Assembly (NCBI GenBank): GCA_049999725.1
Contig: JBNGIS010005823.1
Span: forward strand, 1 to 63,480
DNA length: 63,480 nt
Direction: 5' to 3'
Origin: Haplomitrium mnioides
Taxonomy: Eukaryota > Marchantiophyta > Haplomitriopsida > Calobryales
Shown: piece by piece, positions 48,721 through 59,999 of the stretch
How positions within the stretch are numbered: the first letter of the stretch is position 1
Layout: every line of letters starts with the position of its first letter
Translations under genes and position numbers: made by a program
The notes under the pieces: generated by a model
Told to the model about the DNA's origin: nothing
Databases searched by the model: none
What the model saw: only the letters and a program-made list of their open reading frames with translations

Positions 48721-48923
48721 CCATCCATCAACTACAATTAACCCTCTATTTTCCTATTTTTCTATATGATAGATGTTTTCCTCGCCTTTCTTCTTCATCC
48801 CAGCAAAACCACGAGGTTTTTTTACTGGTGCCTCTCGTTTCCCTAACCTTCTTCATCTCCTTCATTGTTGATATTATGGAGAAGCCATCGAAATACTTGC
48901 CCTTGATTGCGTCATACTACTCT

Positions 48924-49719
48924 ACAATTTTGTGCAATGTGTCTTACTCGACCACAATTGTAGCATGTTCGAGTTTTTCGTCAATCATCCATCCTCCTTT
49001 CATTAGTATGTTGTGGTTTCCTTGTTGGTGATTTGGGCGATGAAATTCTCTTCTTATTGTATTCCCCAACTCCATAGACATAAGGCTATAGTTTCCTCTA
49101 GTTTGCACAATTCTTGGTGTCCATTCAATTCATTGAGCAAATGAAATGGCTTCATTTATGTCTTTTGGGTTGCGCATCATAACCTCTCATGTAATCTTTC
49201 TCTTTAACCCTTGCAAAAATTTGTTAAGGGCCTTCGCTGGGCTCATATCTTTGATTTGAACTTGCAAGCTTTAAAATTCCTCAATGTATCTTACAACGCT
49301 TCTTTTGCTGCTCCAACTCCCAAAGCTTCATTCTTGTGGTCAATATAGAATCCACCAATTTAAAATTTTTGTAGCCATATTGATGCATGCTCTATTAAGA
49401 ATGATCTTGCAAACAATCCTTTCTCCAAATGTGAAGCATTTGGATAATATGACATGTGAACCTCCATTTGATAGACCTATCCTTTTACGATGCCAATTGT
49501 GGGACTTCCTCCATAGGGCTCTACTTTGCACGACTTTCTCATTTTCTGAAGTAACGTCTCCCGACTAGCTTCTCCACTTTCTTGATGTAGTCGTATTTTC
49601 ACCATTTTTTCCATCAACATGTTAGTTTGTTGCTGGCTTGCTACAAGAGGTGCTTGAAGCTCTTCCAACTTTTCCATCATCCACACTCTTTCTTCAAGAC
49701 TGTTGGAGTTAGCATCCAT
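48924..49719 (-). pseudogene. R4 gag with zinc knuckle
   Basis: The N-terminus opens at 49719 (MDANSNSLEERVWMMEKLEE) with a helical, probably coiled-coil segment. The capsid part is broken by stops. A perfect CCHC knuckle, CYNCGRVRHIAQNC, lies at 48924-48965. Confidence 0.8.
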
Positions 49720-50379
49720 GTTGTTCTGTCACAGTTTTAACCCTCTAAAATTTATACAAACAAAAATATGTACATATTCCAATTGTGAAGAATAGGTAAA
49801 ATAAAAGGTTTAAGGGATGCCAACAGCGCATTTCAGAACCTCTCTCCAAACATATGAATAAGAAAATCACGTTGCGTTTTCTTAGACGTTACTCTAATAG
49901 AAACATGACATTTGGAGTTGAACTCTTTTACAGGAACTTGGTTCAAATCCATTTTTCTTTCCACCACAAAATATAAATAAAACACTCCCATGTAACACCA
50001 TAGTTTACCATAGGTAAGATGACATATTCTCTTGATTCCATCACAAAAACCATAAAGTCATCACCAAAGTTATGCACTAGAAATTGATGAAAGAAATGTT
50101 TGTCAATATTAAACACACGAAAGTTAAAAGGATTTAACAGGGGAATTCTAGGAGGTAAAAATGATCTTCTATCCATTGACTACCATAACATCAAGTCAAA
50201 CTTCTTATCTTCATGTACAAAGGATGGGATATCCACTATCTTTTATTCATGAAAACTTGATAGTTTAACTCTAATGGAGTCAATGCAAAGTGGAGATTCT
50301 ACTACTTGAAAAGGTCTTAAGTACTTCTCCAAAGACAGGTAATCCACACTCTTTAGAGAAGACAAAGCTTTGATGCCAT

Positions 50380-50946
50380 TGTAGCACTACATACCCACAT
50401 TGCACACACAAGTTAACACAAGTACAACACATACAAGTTAGTATAAGAGAAGCGCACAAGAACTTCAAGAACCCACAAGGTAAGAGATGCCAAACAAGGC
50501 ACTCTCATTTCTTTATATACTTGAGAGAAAGTACTTTGCTTACATAGGTGGAGGAACCCCATTGGTTCCTTTTCTATCTTATTCTAATTGGACCCCTCTT
50601 TTCTCTCTCACTCTAATTAGACAACTCTTTACTTTTGTTCTCCTTCTGCCACGTGCCCTTATCCTTAGAACCTTCCATCTCTTTAGTTCTCTTTCTGCCA
50701 CATGTTCTTATCTTTAGAACCTTCTCTTTACTTTAATTCTCCGCTTGCCACGTGTTCTTATTCTCTTCTAAAGTAGTCTATCTAGACTCTCTCTTTCACT
50801 TTAGTTTGTTGACTTTCTCTCCTTGTGCCACATGTCCATCTCTCTATAGTAGCAATTGGTTTTTGCTACTCTAACTTAGTAATAGCTTTCTAGACATAGT
50901 TGACATTATTTTTAGCTATAGCTTGCTAAAGTTAGTGACTGTTACA
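50380..50946 (-). repeat. R4 5' LTR
   Basis: 567 bp, TGTAGCACTACATACCC to GACTGTTACA on the + strand, aligned end to end with the LTR at 45024-45590. 49720-50379 is the untranslated leader, with no gene seen. Confidence 0.9.
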
Positions 50947-52359
50947 ATTGGTTGTCAAATATAGTGAGTATCATTATTTTTTATTTGAGATGGTATTCTC
51001 TATCAAGGCCATCTAATATATGTTCCACAAGACAATACACTTTGAATTGCTTGTTTATAAGAAGCGTATGATATTCCTATCTTTGGGCATCTTGGAGTAG
51101 AAAAAACTATAGAGTTGCTTCAGTGCACTTGGTGGTAGTCTAACTTGGCTTGAGATGTTCGTGGTTTTGTTTGTTTGTATGAAATTTGCTAATGAAATAA
51201 AGCTTTGAATAAAAAACTAGCGAGACTTCTTCAACCGTTACCAATTTCTATTGCTCGTTGGGAACATGTAAGTTTGGATCTTGTCACTTCACTTCCAACA
51301 ACGCACTATGGGTTTACTGCCATTGTGGTGTTTGTGGAAAAGCTCAGCAAGAAGATTCATTTAACACCAATGGTAAACACAATAGATGCTCCACAATTGG
51401 CAAAAAATTTACTTTGATATTGTCTTCTATCATCATAGAATGCCCAAGGTGTTAATATCCGATAGGGATCTGCGTTTCACTAGAAAGTTTTGGCAAGAGT
51501 TGTTCAAACTTTTAGACACCAAACTCTCTATGTCTACTGCTTATCATCCTCAAATAGATGGGCAAATGGAGAGTGCTAATCGCAATATGGAGGATATGCT
51601 TTGTGCGTTAATTAATGTTCATCACACAAATTGGGATAGTTTCTTACTGGTTGTGGAGTTTGCCTACAACAACTCCAAACAAGTAAGTAATGGGTTTTCT
51701 ATTTTCTTTCTTAATTTGGGTCAACCTCCTCTTGTTCCTGATGGTTTGCTTTCGTCTTCTTCTTCCAATGTTCCAAGTATTTCTACCTTTTTGTCTCGTT
51801 TATCTTCTTCTTTGCAAGATGCTTGCAACCATCTTATTGTTGCTCAAAATCGACAAAAACAATTTGTCGATAACTGTCGTCATGATTGCTCTTATGTTTA
51901 AGGTGACCAAGTTATGTTATCTACTCACAATCTCTTATTATCTTTAGACACTCAAGTTCATAAGTTATCTCATGCTTGGATTGATCCTTTCTCTATTTCT
52001 CCCATTGCTTATAAACTTGATTTTCCTCTTCATATGAAGATTCATCTTGTACTCTATGTGTCTAAACTTAAGCCTTTTTTTTGTAGTCTATCTTGTTTTC
52101 CAAATCATGTTCAACTTCCTCCTTTAGCTATTGTTCTTGATGATCATGAAGAATTTAAAGTGGACCACATTTTGGCAAAAAAGAGTTATCAAATGAGAAC
52201 AACATTCACAAGTTCAATGCCAGGTTTTGTGGAAAAGCTATCTACTTGACGATGCTACGTGGAAACCTTCTTCAAATCTTGAGAATGCTCAAGAGACTAT
52301 TCAAGTACTTAAAAGTTGCTGGAATAACGAGGAAATCATCGATTAGAAGGTGGGGATTA
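50947..52359 (+). pseudogene. R3 integrase and chromodomain remnant
   Basis: Continues R3 after R4. The zinc-binding part is degraded near 51080-51190. The integrase core at 51258-51901 reads WEHVSLDLVTSLPTT, ISDRDLRFTRKFWQELF, MSTAYHPQIDGQMESANRNM. The C-terminal part at 51914-52249 has LHMKIHLVLYVSKLKPF and the start of a chromodomain (LDDHEEFKVDHILAKK), then a frameshift. Confidence 0.87.
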
Positions 52360-52774
52360 TATAGTAGTACAAGCATAAGATTGTGCCATTTATAAGAAAA
52401 TAGAGATGAGTGAAGGAAGTGGTAGGAGATCACTATTAGGGTTGAGGTAAGATTACTTTCCTTCGAAGTCACTTTAAGAGTTTTAGGGTTGAAATTAGAA
52501 GTGACTTCTAAGTGATCAATTTAGGGCTGAAATTAGAAGTGACTTGTAAGTGAAAAGAGAGGGATGACACCCTCTTCTCTTATATAAATAGAAGGGCTTC
52601 ATAGCCTCACTCCTCATTCTAGAGTTTCTCTCAATTCTGTTTGGCTCTTTGGTTGCTTGGCTTTGGCTAGCACTATTGGCTTTGGTTTGCTTATTGGTCT
52701 TGAGTTGTGTAACTCTATTAGAGTTTTCTTGAATTTGTTACTTATTTAGATGTCGGTCTTTCAAGTCTTTTACA
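52360..52774 (+). repeat. R3 3' LTR
   Basis: 415 bp, TATAGTAGTACAAGC to GTCTTTTACA, preceded by a purine-rich tract (AGAAGGTGGGGATTA). Confidence 0.9.
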
Positions 52775-53075
52775 TTATTAATATTGAAATGTTTGTTAAA
52801 CATTTGACATAAAGATTTTGTCATAGATCTCTAAACAACATTATTAGCATTGAAGTGTTTATCAAACAATTGCAATAGAGGTTTTGCCATACACATCCAA
52901 ACAACATTATTCATATTGAATTTTTTTTCAAACACTTCTCATTGAGGTTTTGCCATAGACCTCTAAACAACATTGTTAGCATTGTAGCTTTTGTTAAGCA
53001 CTTCCAATAGAAGTTTTGCCATAAACTTGTAAATATCATTGTTAGTATTGAAATGTTTGTCAAACACCTGATATA
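52775..53075. repeat. Tandem repeat Sat-3, right part
   Basis: About four and a half further units of the 66-bp repeat that R3 split. The array ends at GTTTGTCAAACACCTGATAT. Confidence 0.9.
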
Positions 53076-53160
53076 AACAACCACTACTATGAACCAAGAA
53101 CCACTACTGGGTTCCTGTTTCTATTGGCGTTCGCAAAAACCAATTTCAAAATTTTAGCAT
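53076..53160 (-). pseudogene. N-terminal fragment of ParB-like family
   Basis: The minus strand reads KQEPSSGSWFIVVVVYIRCL, matching copy B and the piece at 3626-3720. It joins directly to the Sat-3 array. 53161-53514 upstream is AT-rich with no recognisable gene. Confidence 0.5.
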
Positions 53161-53514
53161 ACAAAATCATGAATTTGACGCCAAGAATATTCATTTGCAA
53201 AACAAATATTACTTTTACATATCAAAATCGCTTACTTTAAGTGCACAATGCATTAAAAACAAATCTTTTTATGAGCATTTTACCAAAATTGCTTTTATAA
53301 TTTCATCTTTCAAAAGCACGAGTATCGTCAAACCAAATATATATAAACAAAACATGAAATTTGTTGTTAAACATTTTGAAAACTAACAATGATTGCAGAT
53401 ACTTGTAAAATTTATAAAAAAAATTCAAATTTTGTCAAATTTTTTTAAATGTAAAACCCTAAAGTGTTGGCGCAAGAGGATTGTTAAAGAAATTTTTTGA
53501 AAAAACTACTGAAA

Positions 53515-53760
53515 CCTATGCGTGCATGGACAATTGAAGCCCAAGTACATGCAAGCATTGTAGAAAAGATCCTTGTGTGTTGGAAGAACTATAGTTAACT
53601 CAAGCTTGAAAAGCTGAAGCCCATACGTGCTTGGAGAATTGAAGCGAGTATGGATTGCTGAATAATTGGAAGTAGGGAATGCACAAGGTCATCCAAGAAG
53701 AAAGAGAAAATACAAAAGGAAAGTGAACTTCCATGCAAGCATAGACTTCATTGCTAATTT
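53515..53760. repeat. Scattered palindromic units downstream of copy C
   Basis: Degenerate units such as CCTATGCGTGCATGGAC and CTTCCATGCAAGCATAGACT, spaced widely, lie beyond the stop codon of copy C. Same family as the intronic arrays but not a compact array. Confidence 0.55.
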
Positions 53761-55189
53761 AAATAAAAATCAATATGTTTTGTTCAAAACCCATTTTGGG
53801 CAGCAAATTGAATCGTTATGAAAAGACTTAAATTGGATTGGGAGTGCAGCAATATTTAAACTTCAACAAACTAAACTTTGTAAGAAAAATACTTTATTAT
53901 GTACAAAAATTACATCACTCTGATAAAATAACTCTATCTTCTTCAAGAGGAATTGTCTCTTCTAAATCAGTTGGCTGAGAAGCTTCAGCATCTGCAATCG
54001 CAAGAGTCCCTTCAAGACTTTCCAAGTCCTACAAATAGCAACAGAATCACCACTAGCACCTGCAGTACCAAGAGGAACAAATTTCTTGTGGTAGGCATAC
54101 ACTATATGTGATTCCGTTACGTCAGATGGCAAAGAATCCATTGTCAAAACTCTATGAAGAATGTAGATAGACTGATGTCTATCATATTCCATAGCGATGC
54201 AATTTTTCATCAACTTCAAAGCACAGACAAGGCATGTGCTGGACCTAGAGCAAAGATCTAAGATTCAATCTTACTTTGTTGACAAATAGTCAACAAAAAA
54301 TTTGTAAAGAGCTAGGGCTTTTGATAAACATTCACAACAACATCATCTCTTAGATGTTTGAGTTTCACTAATACCGCAGGACAACTAAATACACTACGCA
54401 TAATTTGCCGAGGATGACCACTCGCATCACCAGGCTGCAAATTGAGCAACCTCATGCTCCTCTTTCCCTCATTTTTCTAGTAGCCCACAGTCCAATACTT
54501 GTGGACGTGAGCAATTCTTGGACCACCGGAGTGATGAATATTGCTTTTGTCTCTGTAAAAAAAAAACAAAAAAATCAGACACTTGAAACAAAGTGTAGGA
54601 AAACTAAACAATGTAAACTAAAAAACAAAAAAAAAATCAGAAAAGAACTCACCAGATGTCGTGATCGATGGCATAGAAAACCTCGTGAAGAGCATCCTCA
54701 ACATGCCGAATAGTTGCAAAGAATGTATTATAAGAAAAGACTGAAAATCAAAAGTGGTGGCTATCGCAAAAGAGGAAGCCATATAAAAAATGTCGTCTCT
54801 AGAAAAAGGTTTAGAGTCATCATCCTTTCAACTAACGAGCATTGGACTCCTTGTGGACTTGATAATATGCCACGTTGAGTCCATCAACAAAGGACACTAG
54901 GTTCTCGTCTTCATCCCTCTGAACTCCATCAATTGGAAGGGCAACAACGTCATTTTGCTGCCTTGATTTCCACTCTCTAGCTTTCTGGAAATGAAGTAGA
55001 AAAGCAAGAGGGTAGGAAACAAATGCAGGGGTTGGTCTTGATCATCTAGAGCTTCTTCAACCCCTAATCTTTTTCTCCCTTTTGCAGCTATAGTCAATTT
55101 CTTAGCGAGTTGTTGTTTAAACGTTTTGTCCCCTAGACAAAGCAAAAATGAAAAAACATTAGAGAGGAAAACAAAAAATGTTTTCACTT

Positions 55190-55490
55190 AGGAGAGGAAG
55201 ACAATTTGAGCAAAGACCAAGGTAGCTAAACTAAGATTGATTTTATAGTCCATGCGTGTATAGACTTTGAAGACCACACGGGAAGGGACTTTGAAGTCCA
55301 AGTGCGCAGAGACTTTAAAGTACAGGAGAGAAACTTTAGAGTCCAAACGAGCATGGACTTTAAAGTCCATGCGTGCGTAGACTTTGAAGTCCATGCGCGC
55401 AAGAACTACAAAGTCCATGCTAGCATGGACTTCAAAGTCTAGGCACGCAAGTACTTCAAAGTCGATATGTGCATGGACTTTGACTATAAT
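55190..55490. repeat. Palindromic minisatellite in intron 2 of copy C
   Basis: Units of about 24-30 bp, AGTCCATGCGTGCATRGACT plus a short TTGA/TTAA linker. Lies within intron 2 (55133-55575), which has a GTAAGT donor and TCTAG acceptor. Confidence 0.9.
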
Positions 55491-57159
55491 TGAATTTCAT
55501 TTTCACAAAACACAATCAGCAATAAATTCAATGCAACTCTAGAAAAATAAATGTTAAGTAGAAAAACAAACTTACCAAAAGCTTCTCAACACTCGAGTAA
55601 AATGCAACCATCTTAGACTCCTAAGTATGGAGAGGGTACTCCTCTCTTGCTTCTTCCCAGCTCTTGTAGTAAACTTCAAAGCATAATGATTTCACCATCA
55701 CTGCCAAAACTCTATGTCTTGCTGCTTTGCGAGACATTTCATCCATTGAAGGCTCTCCGTCTTCCACTCGTTTCAAAATTGATGTTTTTACTTCATCATG
55801 AAGACCCTGAAAGGACCTCCAAGGTGTCCACTTTATGTCCTCCATTCTCAGTGATCCCTTGGCCTTCGGCTTCTGGCCCTTCACTGTGTTCTTCTCCTAC
55901 ATAGAAAAAATGCTCTATTGTAAATCCCAGAGCTCACCACTTTTGAACGCCAACTGGAACCAATTGTCTTGAGAAGTGATTGTCTTCTCAAGTGTCGACT
56001 TGGGCTTGATCTCCAAGGTCTCCAACACTAATTCCCTTTTTAAATTTTGAGATGACACCATCCCACTCTCCACAAACCTCTGATACCAGCATTCAACCTT
56101 TTGAATTGAGGTCATCTCCAACATGTATCTCTAGTCATAGTTGTTATCAATTGCAAAAATATGAGCATTTGTTGGTGTAAGGCTTTCGTAAACATAGCAT
56201 TGAAGAGAAAAAAAGCTGTATTTTTTGCTCCATATTTGGTTATCAAAAGCTTCCTTATGGTAGCACTATGCTTGCCTCCAATAATCTCATATTGATACTT
56301 GTGAGGGTTCCTAATATCAAACTTTGACAAATCCTTCAGCCCACACTTAGGGTCAACAACAACAATGAAAAAACTTTGCACATATTTATTTGTGAGCATT
56401 CTCTGCACAAGAAGCTCAACAAAGTCTTCATTCAACCTTCTAATCTAGAAAGGCTCCCAATTATCCATTCCAGATTTTGAAAGATTTAAATTTTCCAACC
56501 TAATAGTAATCGTTTTCTCTCGGACTCTACATTGCTAAATTGCAGACTCTCTGATTTTATTTTTATCTTCCTCAAACACCGTTTGAGGATCCATCTCCTT
56601 GCGCTTTTGGAATGTTTGTAGCCTTTTGTGCAACTGCCTTTTCGCTATTGATGTTGGAGCTCGAATTGGTTGTGGCTCGGCTTTGTCCCTAAAGGTACTC
56701 GGTGTTGAAGATGAGGGGGAAATAAAAGAAGACTTTGTTGGAGATCGGGAGGGGGTAAGCTCCTCCTCAATAATTGGAGCTCGCATAAGTTTTTTCTTTG
56801 TCACAACTTGTTTCTTCATTTTTGGAGCCTCCATTGGCTCCATCGATTTTCTTTTTTTTTCTTGCAACAGAAGTTCATAGCGTTGTTGCAGGTGACATGG
56901 TTGCCGCGCTAGGATGCGATACAAGCTGCTGAATATGGATGACCTCCTTGGGCTTTAGTAGTTTGATGCTGATGGTCATCTTTATAAAATCTCGCTCGAC
57001 GCGCTTCGCGTCATTGCAGCCATCAACAAAGTCCGTCAAGAATTGTGTGAACTGGAAAACAAAACAAACAAATCATCAAACATGTAAAACAAAAAGTCTC
57101 GAGATGTTTACAAAGCGCACAATTGTATTTTACTTTTAGTCTAAGAAAAACTTAATCAA

Positions 57160-57430
57160 CATTTTATGAGCGCATGGATCTGGGAGTCCATGTGTGTATG
57201 GACTCTGAACTCCCAAGTCCAAGCGTGCTTGGACTCCCAAGTCCAGAAGCGTTGGGACTCTTAAGATCCATGTGCGCATGGACTCCAAGGTCCATGTGGG
57301 CATGAACTCTCAGGTCTCGGTGCACAGGGACTCCCATGTCCATACGCGCTTGGACTCCTTAGGTCAATGCACGTATGGACTTCCAAGTCCATGAGAGCAT
57401 GGACTCCCAGATCCATGCGCGCATAGGGTT
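57160..57430. repeat. Palindromic minisatellite in intron 1 of copy C
   Basis: About ten units with linker CCCA or CTTA inside intron 1 (57052-57485). One unit, AGTCCAAGCGTGCTTGGACT at 57216-57235, differs from the consensus in both arms in a way that keeps them complementary. Confidence 0.9.
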
Positions 57431-57800
57431 CCGAGTAAATCAAGGAAAAAAACCAAAAAGAAAGGGTTTTCAAATCTTATCTTACCGTCTTCATTTGATG
57501 TCTGAAGATGCTTGGCAAAAATGTTCCTCTCCTTCATCTCGAAAAAAGAAAATTGTTTGCAAAATGCCTTTTACAAGGAAATGGCATCCTTGGACTGCAC
57601 AAGCAGCCTAATGTAGGCTCGTTGGCCCTCCTTTATCATCTTAATTTGGACAACAAGGCCCATGTTGAATTTTTCACCTTCACCAACAAAAAGGTAAAGA
57701 TGTGGATCATGATCTTTTAAGGATTCTTAGTTTACAAGCCAATTCTAGTCAAATTTTTTGGGTTCGAGAGCCTTGATAACATTTGAATACCTGTAGGGCT

Positions 57801-58232
57801 TCAGTTAAAGAGGTCTAGAAACATTGACTTTTGATGCAATTTTTCAAAAATTGAAAAGTGGTAGAAATTGAGGAACAAAAAAATGTTAGGAACAAAAGTT
57901 CCAGAAAATCGAAAGGCTGAAATAGGCAAAACAACAAGGAAATGCAAAATATACTGACAAGAAAACAAAAGTTGGAAAGTGAACTCGTGACAATGGAAAG
58001 AAATTGTCCACTGATGCTCCCTTTATACCTAAATTTCAAAAAATGCCTTTTCTCGCCAAAAAATGATTCACGAAGCTTTTCACGCATAGGTTTGTGTGGC
58101 ACAAAAAAGAGTTAGTNNNNNNNNNNNNNNNNNNNNNNNNNNNNNNNNNNNNNNNNNNNNNNNNNNNNNNNNNNNNNNNNNNNNNNNNNNNNNNNNNNNN
58201 NNNNNNNNNNNNNNNNTTAGTGAGCTTTATCA
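57801..58232. other. Divergent intergenic region with 100-N gap
   Basis: Separates the starts of copy C (-) and gene D (+), so it should hold both promoters. Bases 58117-58216 are N, so the promoter region is incomplete. No core promoter motif is convincingly visible. Confidence 0.7.
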
Positions 58233-58449
58233 ATGGAGGGATTTTCTAAGGGCAAGATAATGTTGAAATTCCAAGACTCATCTTCACAAAAAAGTGTTCC
58301 TTTTGATAAACAAGTTAAGATTTATTCAAACCGCATTTCTTTGGAGGTAAGCGATGGACTACCAAAAGCATCAAGTGTGATGGCAAGTCTATTGGGAAAA
58401 AAGATGGCTTTTGTTGAGTTAGATAGCTCCGCCCGAGAAGATTGAGAAG

Positions 58450-58560
58450 GTAAGCCCTATGCACGTATAGGATCAGGGATTGAATCCTATACGCGCATGG
58501 GGTCAAGGAGTGAATCCAATGCGTGTATAGGATTAAGGAGTGAACAACTTGCGCACAAAA
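58450..58560. repeat. Palindromic units in first non-coding part of D
   Basis: Units such as CCTATGCACGTATAGGAT and ATCCTATACGCGCATGGGGT. The core (ATGCGCGCAT-like) is shared with the ParB-gene arrays, but the arms are ATCC/GGAT rather than AGTCC/GGACT. They begin right after a GTAAGC donor-like site at 58450. Confidence 0.8.
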
Positions 58561-59999
58561 AATCAAAGAAGGAACCCAATACTCGCAAAGAATTGAAGAA
58601 AAAAACTTCTGCAAGCACAAATTATTTGTTGCCAATCAAGCGGTCAAAGTTGAATCTTTCTCTTGACTACTCCAACAAATCAACAAAAAGAAGTTCAACT
58701 TAGAATTTCCATATGGTTGTGAACCTCTCTTCGTCCTCATTTGAGGGAGACCTCGATACTCATGATCAAAGTATGTTTGTTCAAAACACCAAAAGCATAC
58801 AATCTGTGAATGGTTTCAATTTTGGAGATGAATCCCTGTCCTCAAGGCACCACTCAAACAAGAAGTGATTTCAATTCAAGTAGAACCTCGCATTGAGATT
58901 GGGAAATTTGAAACAAACCAAATTTTTTTGGAGGAGTCCTTAAACAAGAGTTTGGGAAATGATTCTAGTAAAGAGTCTCAATCAATCAATATTCCATTGG
59001 ATTTATTGCCAAGGGCATCAATCATGCTACAAAAAACATTTCCTAATAATCGAGATATTGATCAAGATTTCGTTTTGGAATGGTGTAGTTCTCCCAATCC
59101 TCAAGGAGTACCTCATCCTTCGAAAACATTTAGCAAAGAAACAACCAATGTTTATGATGATGATCAAGATCTTCAACACAATGAATTGTTTTTTATTGTT
59201 GGATTTCCCTATGGACCAAATCAACCATCGCAACTTAAGAATTATTTGTATGGGCCAAAACCCAAACGAATAAACACCTTACGTGAAAATTCTTTGTGGA
59301 AAGTCCATTCTAGCAAGAGCTTTGTGAAGAAAAAGCTCTATCTAATGTCAGTTTCTAAAGTGAAGAGAATTTCATGTTGTCGAAATAATTGCTTGTTGTT
59401 ATGCAAGACAGATTTTTTGAAATTTGTGAGAGAAACATACTTTTGACAAAGTATGAAGAATCGAGATATCACATTACAGTGGGGAATACCAAGAAAATAC
59501 TCCAATGTTGACAATCGGGTTACTCTGACTGGTGGTACTATTGTATGTAGAAGAGCCTTCAAATTAATATTATCAATAGAGAATGATAGAATCCAAAATA
59601 TTCAAAATCTCAAAAATGCAAATTCTAGAGGCATTTTTGGAAAAAGAGAATTATTTGCTAAAGGGGTATTTGTGCATGAGTGGATGGACAGTTTTTTCCA
59701 TTGACACTGCGAGAGAATGCTCACTCATGAAGTTTATAACTTTCTCGATACAAAATGGGAAGTTTATGACTACTACATAACTTATTTGAAAGAGAAAGAT
59801 CCCCATTGTATTCGTAGTTTCTCGAGTTTCACAAAACATTAGAAAACTCATTTTCCAAATGTAAAAATTACAAAACGCAATAGATTTGATGTTTGTGAAA
59901 CATGCAAAGAAATAAAATCATTGCAAGAAAAATCCGTCTTTGAGTCCGACAAAGGTGACGAATTTCTTCTCTTTTGAAACCTTTGGTTAATCCATGCTC

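Larger units (their letters stand above)
45024..50946 (-). mobile_element. Chromovirus-type retrotransposon R4, antisense in R3
   Basis: A different family from R1-R3. LTRs are 45024-45590 and 50380-50946 (567 bp each), TG...CA ends, flanked by AATGG (45019-45023) and ATTGG (50947-50951), one mismatch. The polypurine tract on the minus strand reads CTTAAAAGGGGGGAT next to 45590. The primer site next to 50380 reads TGGCATCAAAGC, resembling the tRNA-Met complement with two changes. Order on the minus strand: gag, zinc knuckle, protease, RT, RNase H, integrase, chromodomain. Confidence 0.92.
41617..52774 (+). mobile_element. Chromovirus R3 carrying insertion R4
   Basis: Same family as R1 and R2. 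LTRs are 41617-42031 and 52360-52774 (415 bp each) with a perfect duplication TTATT (41612-41616 and 52775-52779). Both LTRs begin TATAGTAG instead of TG. Element R4 (45024-50946) lies in it between RNase H and integrase. Confidence 0.92.
53915..57800 (-). pseudogene. ParB-like domain gene, copy C (best preserved)
   Basis: Four exons can be drawn. Exon 1 (about 57800-57486; LYLFVGEGEKFNMGLVVQIK, then YIRLLVQSKDAISL), donor GTAAGA. Exon 2 (57051-55576), acceptor TTTTCCAG. It opens FTQFLTDFVDGCNDAKRVER, then a Lys/Ser/Pro-rich linker (56924-56535). The ParB-like core at 56435-55915 has FFIVVVDPKCGLKDLSKFDI, the box YEIIGGKHSATIRKLL and the turn MLEMTSIQKVECWYQRF. A Lys/Arg-rich block ends it (55884-55621). 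Donor GTAAGT. Exon 3 (55132-54653; GDKTFKQQLAKKL, VDGLNVAYYQVHKESNAR, VEDALHEVFYAIDHDI), donor GTGAGT. Exon 4 (54552-53915; RIAHVHKYWTVGY, CIAMEYDRHQSIYILHRVL, ending acidic). Damage: TAG at 56535-56537 and 56445-56447, a frameshift at a T run near 56200, and TGA at the exon 3/4 join. In bacteria ParB is a CTPase/DNA-binding protein; no helix-turn-helix is evident here, so function is unknown. Confidence 0.7.

Noticed and set aside
53915-57800. Bacterial parABS segment or contamination
   Set aside because: The gene has spliceosomal GT/AG introns, plant-like base composition and multiple decayed copies among plant retroelements. No ParA-like ATPase is present.
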